A stretch of 64,000 nucleotides of DNA from Litorimonas sp947503715 (GTDB lineage Bacteria; Pseudomonadota; Alphaproteobacteria; Caulobacterales; Maricaulaceae), in contig NZ_CP189850.1 of the NCBI RefSeq assembly GCF_050271975.1, forward strand, positions 744,001 through 808,000, read 5' to 3'. The notes below the pieces were generated by a model. That model searched no databases. It saw only the letters and a list, made by a program, of their open reading frames with translations, and had not been told where the DNA came from. Position 1 is the stretch's first letter, and each line of letters opens with the position of its first letter. This document shows positions 1 through 8,376 of this stretch, piece by piece. Made by a program: the position numbers and the translations under genes.

Positions 1-1
1 C

Positions 2-973
2 CGTCTCGAGCTACAAGCGGCGCTACGTTATGAGGATTATGGGGGAGCTATTGGCTCAACGCTTGATCCTAAATTTGCCGCTCTGCTGCGAGCAACAGAC
101 CGCCTGTCCTTGCGAGGCTCTTTCTCGACCTCATTTAGAGCGCCAACGGTTTACCAGCAAAATGGTCAGCAGACAGCGCTAAACCAAGTCAGCGATCCGT
201 CTCGTAACGGCGCGACGTCATTTGCCGGCATTCGGACTTTAGGTAATCCGGACCTGACACCTGAAGAGTCGGAAGCCATCAATCTTGGCTTCACCTGGGA
301 GCCTGTAGATCGTTTGCGGATAGATATGGATGTCTATAATTTCGACTTTACCGATGTGATTATTGCTGAGAACTTCCAAGCTGTTACAAATCTTGACCCA
401 CTGGACGCAGACCGTGTTGTCCGAAATGCAGGTGGATCTATTGTTCAGGTGAACACAAATTTTGTGAACGCCTCCTCCGTTCAAACAAGTGGTTTGGACT
501 ACGGTATCAGCTATGAAGCGGAACTAGGTTCCGTGACTATTGTGCCGTTTATTCAGGGCACGATCGTATTTGACTATGACCTGGAGGACCCTCAGGCGGG
601 TGACGTCAGTGGTGTTGGTAACCGTAACTTCACAAACTTTGGAACATCTGTGCCGAAGAATCGCTTCAACACAGGCTTCAATTTGATGTCAGGCGCGCAT
701 CGCTTGGATGTGTTTGGCCGTTATATTGAATCATATGAAGATGATCAGAATGCGAACCAAAGAATTGACGACCATTTTACAATTGATGGACGTTATAGCC
801 TCAATATCGGCCAATATTTCGATGCACTGGGAGAGGCAACATCCTTGAATGTCGGCGTCATTAACGCTTTGAATGAGGACCCACCACAGGTCTTCACAAA
901 TGGTGGGTTTGATTCCAAAGTTCATGATCCCCGTGGGCGGCTGCTTTATGCGGGTGTAGATATCGAATTCTAG
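2..973 (+). CDS. TonB-dependent receptor, C-terminal part (5' end outside window)
   Basis: The reading frame is open from the first full codon of the window, so only the last 323 or so residues of an outer-membrane receptor are present. The sequence shows the alternating beta-strand pattern of a TonB-dependent barrel: a 'SFSTSFRAPT' strand near the window start, a 'GNPDLTPEESEAINLGF' strand typical of the barrel's second half, and a C-terminal strand ending in phenylalanine (GVDIEF), the usual BAM recognition signal. The family imports siderophores, cobalamin, saccharides or peptides using TonB energy; the substrate cannot be told because the plug is missing. A clear intrinsic terminator follows within 25 bp. 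An in-frame TTG at 110 is internal and is not the start. Confidence 0.9.
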   Translation, partial: RLELQAALRYEDYGGAIGSTLDPKFAALLRATDRLSLRGSFSTSFRAPTVYQQNGQQTALNQVSDPSRNGATSFAGIRTLGNPDLTPEESEAINLGFTWEPVDRLRIDMDVYNFDFTDVIIAENFQAVTNLDPLDADRVVRNAGGSIVQVNTNFVNASSVQTSGLDYGISYEAELGSVTIVPFIQGTIVFDYDLEDPQAGDVSGVGNRNFTNFGTSVPKNRFNTGFNLMSGAHRLDVFGRYIESYEDDQNANQRIDDHFTIDGRYSLNIGQYFDALGEATSLNVGVINALNEDPPQVFTNGGFDSKVHDPRGRLLYAGVDIEF

Positions 974-996
974 GCTTTGGCCGATTGATGATAGAT

Positions 997-1020
997 AGCC
1001 CCGCCCCGGCGGGGCTTTTT
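997..1020. terminator. Intrinsic terminator after TonB receptor, possibly bidirectional
   Basis: AGCCCCGC (997-1004) pairs with GCGGGGCT (1009-1016) around a 4-nt loop and runs into a T tract. It lies between the receptor gene on the plus strand and the convergent LysR gene ending at 1030, so it may serve both. Confidence 0.85.
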
Positions 1021-1029
1021 ATTTGCTTA

Positions 1030-1914
1030 TTAGCCCAGCGCGTCCAAAACAGCCTCGGCGAAAGCCCGCGTTCTCGCGGCCGTGCGACGTGTCGGAGGAT
1101 AGACGAGATAAAGGTTCATTTGCGACCACGCATAATCCGTGAGGACCGCTTCCAGTTTTCCGCTCTCCAGCCAAGGCGCAAGAATGAAATCCGGCTCGAC
1201 CATAAACCCGCAACCATCATGGGCGAGTCCCGCCAGGAAATCGCCATTCCCGGCCAGCACACCGACGGGTGGATGGACGGTTCCGCGCGTGCCTTTCGGT
1301 CCCCACCACGGAATTGCGCCGGGTGTTTTCAAATTGAGATAGCGAAGCGCGGAGAGCTTGGCCAACTCATCAGGATGTGTCGGCCGTCCATGCTTATCCC
1401 AAAAGGCCGGGCTCGCGGCGACCGTGTGACCAACGGGTGTGACCTTGCGGGCAATCAGGCTGCTATCCGTCAGAACGCCAATCCTCAGCGCCACATCAAA
1501 TCCATCTTCGACAAGATCAATCTTGCGGTCCGAGAAATCAATCTCGACTTTGACCTCAGGGTGGTCGCGTATGAATTGCGAGAGAATGGGTTGCAGGACC
1601 GAGAGCCCATAAGAGAGCGGCGCCGCAATCCGCAAACGCCCCTTCAGCGCGGAGGAATCCTCACGTACAGCGCTTTCCGCATCGGACAACTCATCCAAAA
1701 TGGACTCCGCGCGTTCTAGCAGCTCCGCGCCTGCATCCGTCAGGTGCATCGCCCGGGTCGTCCGCGCAATCAGGGTCACACCAAGTCTGGCTTCAAGGTC
1801 GGAAAGCTTCCGCGACAGAACGGATTTTGACTGACCCCGCTGGTTTGCCGCGCGGGAGATGGAGCCCGCCCGCGCGATGTCAGTGAAAATGGAAAGGTCT
1901 TCAGTGTTTAACAT
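1030..1914 (-). CDS. LysR-family transcriptional regulator
   Basis: A 294-residue protein with an N-terminal winged HTH (residues about 3-62, 'FTDIARAGSISRAANQRGQSKS...LSDLEARLG') and a C-terminal LysR substrate-binding domain. That is the normal length for the family. The start at 1914 is chosen because it begins directly at the HTH; the frame is open upstream to 2034 but that extension has no family counterpart. It is divergent from the DoxX/azoreductase/pirin operon, the arrangement expected for a regulator of those genes. A CATTGTT-N11-AACAATG dyad with LysR-box geometry covers its own start codon, suggesting autoregulation. The inducer is unknown; the target genes suggest quinones or electrophiles (inference). 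Confidence 0.9.
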   Translation of the reverse strand: MLNTEDLSIFTDIARAGSISRAANQRGQSKSVLSRKLSDLEARLGVTLIARTTRAMHLTDAGAELLERAESILDELSDAESAVREDSSALKGRLRIAAPLSYGLSVLQPILSQFIRDHPEVKVEIDFSDRKIDLVEDGFDVALRIGVLTDSSLIARKVTPVGHTVAASPAFWDKHGRPTHPDELAKLSALRYLNLKTPGAIPWWGPKGTRGTVHPPVGVLAGNGDFLAGLAHDGCGFMVEPDFILAPWLESGKLEAVLTDYAWSQMNLYLVYPPTRRTAARTRAFAEAVLDALG

Positions 1915-1936
1915 TGTTGCGGATAATAGAACAATG
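1912..1936. promoter_or_regulatory. Candidate LysR operator (T-N11-A dyad)
   Basis: CATTGTT (1912-1918), an 11-nt spacer, then AACAATG (1930-1936) form a perfect 7-bp interrupted dyad containing the T-N11-A core of LysR-type regulator boxes. It sits in the divergent intergenic region and overlaps the start codon of the lysR gene. The dyad is seen; binding is inferred. Confidence 0.55.
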
Positions 1937-2021
1937 ATTTGTGAAATGCACGTCTTCTGTGCCGAAGTGTAAACATCTAAATCTACCTCATCGAAATTCA
2001 CAAGCTCGAAAGGCAAAGACC

Positions 2022-2444
2022 ATGACAACCGCAACGCTTTCTAAACCCACTAAGACGCTGGAGCGTCTCGCGCAGACTTACATCCCTCCCGTCGCCAGAA
2101 CGGCCTTGGTCTCCGTCTTCCTGATCTCAGGTCTGACGAAGCTCGGTCAATATGCCGGAACGCAGGGCTATATGGAATCTGTCGGCGTGCCGGGTGAGTT
2201 ATTGCCGCTTGTGATTGCCCTCGAAATTCTCGCGCCGCTGGCGATCATCATTGGTTGGCAGACACGGATTGCAGCGGTGCTTCTCGCAGGCTTTGCCGGA
2301 CTGAGCGCCCTGATGTTTCACTTCGATTTCTCGGACCAAATCCAGACAATCATGTTTCTGAAGAACATCTCGATTGCAGGGGGGTTAGGTCTCCTAGCCG
2401 CTTTTGGCGCCGGCACGTTCGCCCTCGATAACAGAAAAGGATAA
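2022..2444 (+). CDS. DoxX family membrane protein
   Basis: A 140-residue membrane protein with about four hydrophobic segments and the DoxX-type pattern 'RTALVSVFLISGLTKLGQYAGT' followed by 'LEILAPLAIIIGWQTRIAAVLLAGF'. DoxX proteins are small quinone-linked membrane proteins, often found with thiol or quinone redox enzymes. The ATG at 2022 is preferred; an upstream in-frame start at 1941 would add a hydrophilic leader that the family lacks and would run through the regulator's dyad region. It is the first gene of a co-directional run with an azoreductase (6 bp between stop and ATG) and a pirin, and probably controlled by the divergent LysR protein. Confidence 0.85.
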   Translation: MTTATLSKPTKTLERLAQTYIPPVARTALVSVFLISGLTKLGQYAGTQGYMESVGVPGELLPLVIALEILAPLAIIIGWQTRIAAVLLAGFAGLSALMFHFDFSDQIQTIMFLKNISIAGGLGLLAAFGAGTFALDNRKG

Positions 2445-2450
2445 TTGAAA

Positions 2451-3026
2451 ATGACAAAGATACTCTCAATACAATCCAGTGGACGTCAGGACGGTTCTGT
2501 GACCCGCAAACTCTCTGCGGCCGTCCTTGAGCAGCTCGGAGGTGACGTGAGTGAGCGAGATCTGACAACCTCTGTCCCGCATGTGGATGGGGACTGGATC
2601 GCGGCCAATTTCACGCCCCCAAATGAGCGGACAGCACAGCAATCGGCCACTCTGGCCTATTCCGATGCGCTGGTCGCTGAAGTCAAAGACGCGGACATTC
2701 TTGTCCTGGGTGTACCGATCTATAATTTCGGCGTTCCTGCAGCCTTCAAAGCATGGTTCGATATGGTCGCGCGCGTTGGCGTGACGTTTAAATATACAGA
2801 CACGGGTCCGGTTGGATTATTGTCTGGAAAGCGGGCGGTTGTCGTCATCGCGTCCGGTGGTACCCCCGTCGGCTCTGATATCGACTTCGCAACGCCTTGG
2901 ATAAAACAGGCTCTGCATTTTATCGGCATAGATGACGTCACCGTTATCGCCGCCGATGCGCTGGGCCGAAATGCGGAGGCGAAACTTGCTTCTGCTAAAA
3001 ATGACATTTTGAAACTTGCAGCCTAA
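2451..3026 (+). CDS. FMN-dependent NADH-azoreductase / flavodoxin-like quinone reductase
   Basis: A 191-residue flavodoxin-fold protein. The N-terminal strand and phosphate loop (ILSIQSSGRQDGSVTRKL) and the 'LVLGVPIYNFGVPAAFKAWFDMVARVGVTFKYT' segment are diagnostic of the AzoR family, which uses FMN and NADH to reduce quinones and azo compounds by two electrons. ATG 2451 is preferred over the in-frame TTG at 2445 because AGAAAAGGA lies about 10 bp upstream. It follows doxX directly and precedes the pirin gene, whose start lies within its last codons region. The context supports a role in quinone or electrophile detoxification. Confidence 0.9.
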   Translation: MTKILSIQSSGRQDGSVTRKLSAAVLEQLGGDVSERDLTTSVPHVDGDWIAANFTPPNERTAQQSATLAYSDALVAEVKDADILVLGVPIYNFGVPAAFKAWFDMVARVGVTFKYTDTGPVGLLSGKRAVVVIASGGTPVGSDIDFATPWIKQALHFIGIDDVTVIAADALGRNAEAKLASAKNDILKLAA

Positions 3027-3036
3027 GGAGATGCAC

Positions 3037-3822
3037 ATGACCAGACGTACAATGATGGTGGCCACGACAGCTGCCGCCGCAACTGCCACAACAGCGAATG
3101 CCGCTCTTCCAGCGGCGTCAGGATTCCGCCTGCGTCCCGCCAATGAACGGGGCATGGCGAACCACGGCTGGCTGAATTCGGCGCATAGTTTTTCCTTCGC
3201 AAATTATTTCCATCCCGATCATATGGGCTTTGCAAATTTGCGCGTGATCAATGATGACCAAGTCATGCCGGAACGCGGCTTTGGTGAGCATCCCCACGAC
3301 AATGCGGAGATTTTTTCTTACGTCTTGGACGGAGCGTTGGCCCATAAGGACACAATGCGCAACAGCTCGACCGTGAAGGCGGGTGGCGTGCAATATATGT
3401 CCGCCGGGTCCGGCGTACGCCACTCCGAGTTCAACCCGTCTGTAGATGAGCCCGTGCATTTCCTGCAAGTTTGGTTGCTACCCAATCAGGATGGCGGGGA
3501 ACCACGATATGATACGCTCGACCTGAAACCGGAAGACAAGGCAGGGCAGTTGAAATTGTTCCTCTCGCCCGATGGTCGGGACGGCTCCCTCGCCATGCGG
3601 GCGGACGGCTTGATCTATGCCGGAACCTTTGACGGCGCGCAGTCGGCAGAAACCGTGCTACCGGACGGTCACAAAGGCTGGATTCAGGTCGCGCGTGGTT
3701 CGGTTGATGTGAACGGGCAAAGACTCGAAGAAGGGGATGGCCTCGCCATCACTCAAGGTGGAAAACTCACCGTCTCACAAGGACGTGAGGCGGAAATCCT
3801 TTACTTTGACCTCTTTGGTTAG
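3037..3822 (+). CDS. Pirin family protein with exported N-terminus
   Basis: A 261-residue bicupin of the pirin family. Visible are the pirin metal-site region 'GFGEHPHDNAEIFSYVLDG' and 'GSGVRHSEFNP' in the N-terminal cupin, and the Pirin_C-like end. Pirins include quercetin 2,3-dioxygenases and redox-sensing regulators. The start at 3037 has AAGGAG at 3025-3030 with ideal spacing; ATG 3031 would sit directly on the Shine-Dalgarno. Unusually, the mature domain is preceded by 'MTRRTMMVATTAAAATATTANA', which looks like a twin-arginine (Tat) signal peptide ending in an A-x-A site. Cytoplasmic pirins lack this, so this copy is probably periplasmic. It closes the redox-stress operon. Confidence 0.9.
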   Translation: MTRRTMMVATTAAAATATTANAALPAASGFRLRPANERGMANHGWLNSAHSFSFANYFHPDHMGFANLRVINDDQVMPERGFGEHPHDNAEIFSYVLDGALAHKDTMRNSSTVKAGGVQYMSAGSGVRHSEFNPSVDEPVHFLQVWLLPNQDGGEPRYDTLDLKPEDKAGQLKLFLSPDGRDGSLAMRADGLIYAGTFDGAQSAETVLPDGHKGWIQVARGSVDVNGQRLEEGDGLAITQGGKLTVSQGREAEILYFDLFG

Positions 3823-3832
3823 GAACTGATAC

Positions 3833-3862
3833 GGGTCTCGCAACGTAACTATTGCGAGACCC
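3833..3862. terminator. Perfect 11-bp hairpin between pirin and sugar dehydrogenase genes
   Basis: GGGTCTCGCAA (3833-3843) and TTGCGAGACCC (3852-3862) form a perfect stem around an 8-nt loop. No T tract follows, so it could be a weak or Rho-assisted terminator or an mRNA stabiliser. The next gene's AAGGAG starts 9 bp later. Confidence 0.5.
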
Positions 3863-3882
3863 ATTCCTGCAAGGAGATTATT

Positions 3883-5031
3883 ATGCGCGTTTTACTACTA
3901 TCTGCCGCCGTTTTGTCATTCTCGACAGCCGCTTACGCTGAAACTGTCACGGGGACCAAAGGGTCCAAGATTGAAATCACGACCCTCGATACATTTGACG
4001 GGCCTTGGGCCATGACACAACTTCCCGATGGACGGATGTTGGTGACGGAAAAATCAGGCGCCATCTGGTTGGTGGGGCGTGACGGCAAAAAGCTCGGTAA
4101 AATCGCGGGCGCACCCTCAGTCACAGAACGCGGTCAGGGCGGTATGGGCGATATTATTATCCATCCGGATTTCGCCTCGAATAACCAAGTCTATATTTCC
4201 TATGTTGAACGCGATGCCAAAAATGATGCCCTTTCCGGGGCGGCTGTCGACATGATGACACTCAATCTCTCCGCACGTGGCGGCTCGCTGTCAGCCGCAA
4301 AACGCGTCTGGGAACAATCGCCGAAAGTCACGGGCAATGGTCATTACGGACACCGCATGGCGGTCAGCCCGGCCACGGCCGAAGATGGCGGCGGCTATCT
4401 CTATATCACATCCGGTGAGCGTCAGAAATTCACCCCGTCCCAAAATATGGACATGAATTTGGGGAAAGTTGTTCGTGTGAATATGGACGGATCTGTTCCC
4501 GAAGATAATCCGTTTTACGCGCAAGGCGGGGTTACGAAAGAGATTTGGACACTCGGTCACCGTAATCCGCTTGGCATCGATTTTGATCCGGATGGACAAC
4601 TTTGGGTCCACGAAATGGGTCCGCGCGACGGCGATGAATTAAATCACATCGTACGGTCTTCAAATTACGGCTATCCTGTTGTCTCCAACGGGAAACACTA
4701 TTCCGGTGTCGACATCCCGGATCATGATACCAACCCCGTTTTTAACAGCCCGGAAGCCTATTGGGTGCCAGCGATCAGTCCGGCAGGATTCACCATCTAT
4801 GACGGTGATCTTTTTTCTGATTGGAAAGGCGACGGCTTCATTGGCGGTCTGAGCTCGCAGGCCCTCATCCGCGTCGAATTTGGCGAAGGCAATCGTCGTG
4901 GTCCCTCTGCGGAAGAAGCCGAACGGTTTGAATGGGGTAACCGGATTCGCGAAGTCGAAACAGGGCTCGACGGCGCGCTGTATGTGCTGGAAGATGATGG
5001 TGGGCGGTTGCTCCGCATCACGCCGAAATAA
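3883..5031 (+). CDS. PQQ-dependent sugar (aldose) dehydrogenase, periplasmic
   Basis: A 382-residue protein with a clean Sec signal peptide (MRVLLLSAAVLSFSTAAYA) and a six-bladed GSDH beta-propeller. Diagnostic segments are 'LDTFDGPWAMTQLPDGRMLVTEKSG' (blade 1), 'GQGGMGDIIIHPDF', 'GHYGHRMAVSP' and 'WTLGHRNPLGIDFDPDGQLWVHEMGPRDGDELN', which matches the YliI/Asd soluble aldose sugar dehydrogenase group. These enzymes oxidise aldoses in the periplasm using pyrroloquinoline quinone. AAGGAG at 3871-3876 fixes the start. Whether the organism makes PQQ cannot be seen here. It is separated from the pirin gene by a hairpin and converges with the alkylsulfatase-like gene with only 2 bp between stops. 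Confidence 0.88.
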   Translation: MRVLLLSAAVLSFSTAAYAETVTGTKGSKIEITTLDTFDGPWAMTQLPDGRMLVTEKSGAIWLVGRDGKKLGKIAGAPSVTERGQGGMGDIIIHPDFASNNQVYISYVERDAKNDALSGAAVDMMTLNLSARGGSLSAAKRVWEQSPKVTGNGHYGHRMAVSPATAEDGGGYLYITSGERQKFTPSQNMDMNLGKVVRVNMDGSVPEDNPFYAQGGVTKEIWTLGHRNPLGIDFDPDGQLWVHEMGPRDGDELNHIVRSSNYGYPVVSNGKHYSGVDIPDHDTNPVFNSPEAYWVPAISPAGFTIYDGDLFSDWKGDGFIGGLSSQALIRVEFGEGNRRGPSAEEAERFEWGNRIREVETGLDGALYVLEDDGGRLLRITPK

Positions 5032-5033
5032 AG

Positions 5034-7016
5034 CTACGGCTCAACGATATTAAACCATAGCTCTGGTGTTTCCAGAGCTGTCAGGTAATCCCGTGCCGCG
5101 AGGGGGTTGCCATCCAGCTTTATCTCTCCAGTTTTCATCAAATCCGCAAACTCCGCTTGTTGGCCCAGCAATTTATTGAAAGCTGTGCGGGTTAGGGTGA
5201 GTGTGACGGCCGGATTGTCAGACAGACTTGGACGGGCCAATGCCGTTGAGCGGTTGACCTCGACTGTGAAAACTTCATCCGTATCCGTGAAGATGAAATT
5301 GATAGATTTCGGGGTTTTCGAAACCTTCGAGCCATCGAAACGGACCGCCATCGCATCCAATAAAGTACGGGTTGGGACAGAGCGCAGGACATCTGCACTG
5401 CCGGGATTGGTCGCATTGCGGGCGACGAGGCCGACGCGGAGTTCCTGTGCCCCCGTCAGATAATAGCTCCGCCACGCTCCGCTCTCGGCCTGATAGCCCA
5501 TCTGCTCATAGGTTGCGGCCAGCCAGTCTTTGGCGGGTTGGCCGCCTTCCTTCGCAAAAATGAGGTGATTGAGAACTTCCGCCGCCCAGCGATAATCGCC
5601 GGTCTCAAAGGCCTCAATTCCTGTCCGCAATACAGCATTGGTCCCGCCCATCGCAGCGACATATTTAACAGAAGACTGTTCGGGCGGAAGTTTGTGGTAG
5701 TCAGCTGGGACACCCGACCACCACCCGAAATAATGTTGATAGACGGCTTTCGAATTGTGGTTCAGCGTTCCGTAATAGCCTCTTGCGCCGAAATCCTCGG
5801 AGAGGAATTCCGGTTCTTCCATTGCTTCGGCGGCCTCAACCATACCCGCACCGCCATTGGCCGCGCGCAGTGTTGCATCATGCACATAGTGGTAGATGTC
5901 CCGCTGATTCTTAAGGTGGGTTTGTACGCTCTCTGTCCCCCACTTTGGCCAGTGGTGACTTGCAAGGGTGATCTCTGATTTTGCGCCATACTCCGCCAGC
6001 ATCGCGTCAATACCTTGCGACCATGCCAGCGTATTACGGGATTTCGCCCCGCGCAAGGTCAGAACGTTGTGGAAGGTTCCGCTGACAACCTCCGCCGTAT
6101 GGAGGGCTTTGAAATCGGGGAGATAGAAGACGAACTCGCTCGGCGCCTCGGTTCCGCCCATATCCATGAATTCGAACTGGATGCCATCAATTGTCTTCTT
6201 CGTGATGCCCGCACCCAATTCTTCCGTTGGGAGGATGAGGCTGACATTGCCGCGCGGCAGGCCGGGGCCGAGGCCTGAACTGACATGCCCTGTCGCGCTT
6301 CTCGGAAGGGTCGAACCAAACATCAGCGTTGCGCGACGTGTCATGTGATTGCCCGCTAATACATTTTCACTCACAGCCTCATTTGAGAAATGCTGCGGCG
6401 CAATGACGGGCACATCGCCCGCGCCGTCGGGGAGGATACCTTTTGCACCGCCGAAATGATCGGCATGGCTATGCGTGTAAAGCATCGCGGAAACGGGGCG
6501 CTCGCCGAGTGTGTCATTGGCGAGTTTTAAAGCGGCTTTCGCCGTTTCAACATTGGTGAGCGGGTCGATAATGATCCAGCCTGTATTCCCCTCAATCAGG
6601 GTCATGACGGAGAGATCATAGCCCCGGATTTGATAGAGGCCGGGCGAGACTTCAAACAGGCCATGTTTGGCAACGAGTTCCCCTTGCCGCCAGAGCGAGG
6701 GATTTACGCTCTGCGGGGCCGGACCTTGCACGAAATCATATTGCGCAATCTCCCAGACAGGATTGCCGGCATCGTCGCGAATGGCAGGTGCAGTGATTGC
6801 AGCCAAAAACCCACGTGAGGCATCTTCGAAATCCTGCTGATCGGACAAGGGGAGGCGTTTTGCCAAATCGTCATTTGCGGATTTTGTCGACGCTGAAACA
6901 AATCCGGGCGCGGGCGCAGCGGGAATGACGGCTGTTGACGGGTTTTCATTTTGCGGAGTGGGCGATCCACATGCTACCAAAATTAAAGTTGACCCTAGAA
7001 GTAGCGTTCTCAACAT
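5034..7016 (-). CDS. Alkylsulfatase-like metallo-beta-lactamase-fold lipoprotein
   Basis: A 660-residue protein built like SdsA/BDS1: a metallo-beta-lactamase domain with the zinc motif H182-S-H184-A-D186-H187, an alkylsulfatase dimerisation helical domain (around 380-520) and a C-terminal SCP2-like domain (about 545-655). Such enzymes hydrolyse linear alkyl sulfates to alcohols. Starting at 7016 gives a textbook lipoprotein signal (MLRTLLLGSTLILVAC, lipobox LVAC), so it is probably anchored in a membrane facing the periplasm. An upstream ATG at 7052 in the same frame would give a longer n-region and cannot be excluded. A hairpin lies immediately before ATG 7016 (see 7021-7047). Substrate is not shown by the sequence. 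Confidence 0.85.
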   Translation of the reverse strand: MLRTLLLGSTLILVACGSPTPQNENPSTAVIPAAPAPGFVSASTKSANDDLAKRLPLSDQQDFEDASRGFLAAITAPAIRDDAGNPVWEIAQYDFVQGPAPQSVNPSLWRQGELVAKHGLFEVSPGLYQIRGYDLSVMTLIEGNTGWIIIDPLTNVETAKAALKLANDTLGERPVSAMLYTHSHADHFGGAKGILPDGAGDVPVIAPQHFSNEAVSENVLAGNHMTRRATLMFGSTLPRSATGHVSSGLGPGLPRGNVSLILPTEELGAGITKKTIDGIQFEFMDMGGTEAPSEFVFYLPDFKALHTAEVVSGTFHNVLTLRGAKSRNTLAWSQGIDAMLAEYGAKSEITLASHHWPKWGTESVQTHLKNQRDIYHYVHDATLRAANGGAGMVEAAEAMEEPEFLSEDFGARGYYGTLNHNSKAVYQHYFGWWSGVPADYHKLPPEQSSVKYVAAMGGTNAVLRTGIEAFETGDYRWAAEVLNHLIFAKEGGQPAKDWLAATYEQMGYQAESGAWRSYYLTGAQELRVGLVARNATNPGSADVLRSVPTRTLLDAMAVRFDGSKVSKTPKSINFIFTDTDEVFTVEVNRSTALARPSLSDNPAVTLTLTRTAFNKLLGQQAEFADLMKTGEIKLDGNPLAARDYLTALETPELWFNIVEP

Positions 7017-7047
7017 AAAAATCCCCAGTCGTTTTACGAACGGGGAT
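7014..7047 (-). terminator. Hairpin plus T run just upstream of the alkylsulfatase start
   Basis: On the minus strand ATCCCC pairs with GGGGAT (7042-7047 with 7021-7026), followed by TTTT and then the ATG at 7016. It fits a terminator for ppa, but the GGGGA arm is also the only Shine-Dalgarno-like sequence for the downstream gene, so it may also hide that site. Confidence 0.55.
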
Positions 7048-7083
7048 AGCATGAATTTATTTCTAAGAAAGCGTTTGGGAAAT

Positions 7084-7611
7084 TTATCCCTGATACGATT
7101 TTATACCGGCCATGATCAGCTCACCGGCTTTTTCCGGACCTTCCCAGCCCAAAACTTTCACCCATTTATTCTTTTCAAGATCTTTATAATGTTCGAAGAA
7201 ATGTGGAATGCGATCCTGCATGACTTGCGGCAGATCTTTATAGGATTTGATATTATCATAATATGGCGTCAAAGCCTGATGCGGGACAGCGACGATTTTC
7301 TCGTCCATACCGGCCTCATCTTCCATCAACATGACCCCAACGGGCCGGGCCCGGATGACACAGCCCGGCACGAGGGCGCGTTGCCCCACGACCAGAATAT
7401 CTGTCGGATCACCATCCTCAGATAATGTGTGGGGCAGAAAGCCGTAATTACATGGATAACGCATGGAGGTGTAAAGGAAGCGGTCCACAAACATGGCGCC
7501 TGATGCCTTGTCCATCTCATATTTAATGGGTTCGCCGCCCTTGGGGACTTCGATAATGGCATTGACGTCAAATGGCGGGTTCTCACCTACCGGGATTTTA
7601 CTCATATCCAT
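7084..7611 (-). CDS. ppa: Inorganic pyrophosphatase, family I
   Basis: A 175-residue protein, the normal bacterial family I length. The catalytic signature D-G-D-P-T-D-I-L-V is present at about residues 66-74, along with the 'EVPKGGEPIKYEMDK' substrate-binding strand and the 'YPCNYGFLPHT' segment. It hydrolyses pyrophosphate to two phosphates in the cytoplasm with Mg2+, pulling biosynthetic reactions forward. The start 'MDMSKIP' could also be read from the second methionine, as many orthologues begin 'MDISKI'. It appears monocistronic, with a hairpin following at 7047-7014. Confidence 0.97.
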   Translation of the reverse strand: MDMSKIPVGENPPFDVNAIIEVPKGGEPIKYEMDKASGAMFVDRFLYTSMRYPCNYGFLPHTLSEDGDPTDILVVGQRALVPGCVIRARPVGVMLMEDEAGMDEKIVAVPHQALTPYYDNIKSYKDLPQVMQDRIPHFFEHYKDLEKNKWVKVLGWEGPEKAGELIMAGIKSYQG

Positions 7612-7673
7612 GGGGAATATGTCCTTTGTCTATTCGCAGGCCTCTTAGCGGCAAAGGCTCTATTTGCAAGAGT

Positions 7674-8291
7674 TTATGCCGTGGACAAGACCGCAAACAC
7701 GCCGGAGGCCATCATCACGACACCGATAAGCACATTGAAAATGCGTCCCGTGCGAGGACGTTGTAAAAAGCGGCGAATACCTTTGGCGGCATAGGCGTAA
7801 ACGGAAAGGCCGAAAAGCTCGAGAACTGTGACCGTGACTAACATCGTCAGAAATTGTGGCGCGAGCGCTGTGTCCGGCTGGAAGTAAAGCGGAAGGAGCA
7901 TCCCGAAATAGACCAAAGGCATAGGGGAGGTGATCTGAAGCAGGAATCCCTTGAAATAGAGCCGTCCTCGTCTGGGCGCATCATCCGGATCCGGTTCCAA
8001 ACGGGGCAGGGGGCCGAACATGACGGAAATCGCCATATATCCCAGAACCAGCATTCCCAGGACTTTTAAACCCAGTGTGGCGCGCGGATAGATCTCGAGC
8101 AGCGCCGCTGTCCCGCTGGCCGCCAGACAGAGCCAGACAACATTGGCCGAGGCTACGCCGAGCGCGGGCAGAAGCGCGGGTTTGAACCCGTAACGAAAGG
8201 AAGAGGCCAGCACGAGCATGACCGCAGGGCCGGGCGTTAATCCGCCCGTGAAAAACAACAGAACAAGACTGAGCCAGAGCTCTAATTCCAT
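7674..8291 (-). CDS. LysE family translocator (amino-acid exporter type)
   Basis: A 205-residue integral membrane protein with about six hydrophobic helices. The N-terminal 'LFFTGGLTPGPAVMLVLASSFRYGFKPAL' carries the TPGP motif and the following R-x-G segment that mark the LysE/RhtB family. These proteins export amino acids or related small molecules across the inner membrane. The substrate cannot be assigned. The gene is monocistronic and divergent from the ExoD-like gene. Confidence 0.9.
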   Translation of the reverse strand: MELELWLSLVLLFFTGGLTPGPAVMLVLASSFRYGFKPALLPALGVASANVVWLCLAASGTAALLEIYPRATLGLKVLGMLVLGYMAISVMFGPLPRLEPDPDDAPRRGRLYFKGFLLQITSPMPLVYFGMLLPLYFQPDTALAPQFLTMLVTVTVLELFGLSVYAYAAKGIRRFLQRPRTGRIFNVLIGVVMMASGVFAVLSTA

Positions 8292-8376
8292 TTTCCGACT
8301 GTCCCATTTGAGTGTCTGCGCATCATTGCATTTACGACTTGCGCCGTAACGTCATAAGTCACATTTGTCACGTCAC

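Noticed and set aside
985..1719. Plus-strand 244-codon frame antisense to the LysR gene
   Set aside because: Shadow of a well-supported LysR family protein; no family features.
5538..5978. Plus-strand frame antisense to the alkylsulfatase-like gene
   Set aside because: The minus-strand gene has intact metal motifs; the antisense frame has none.
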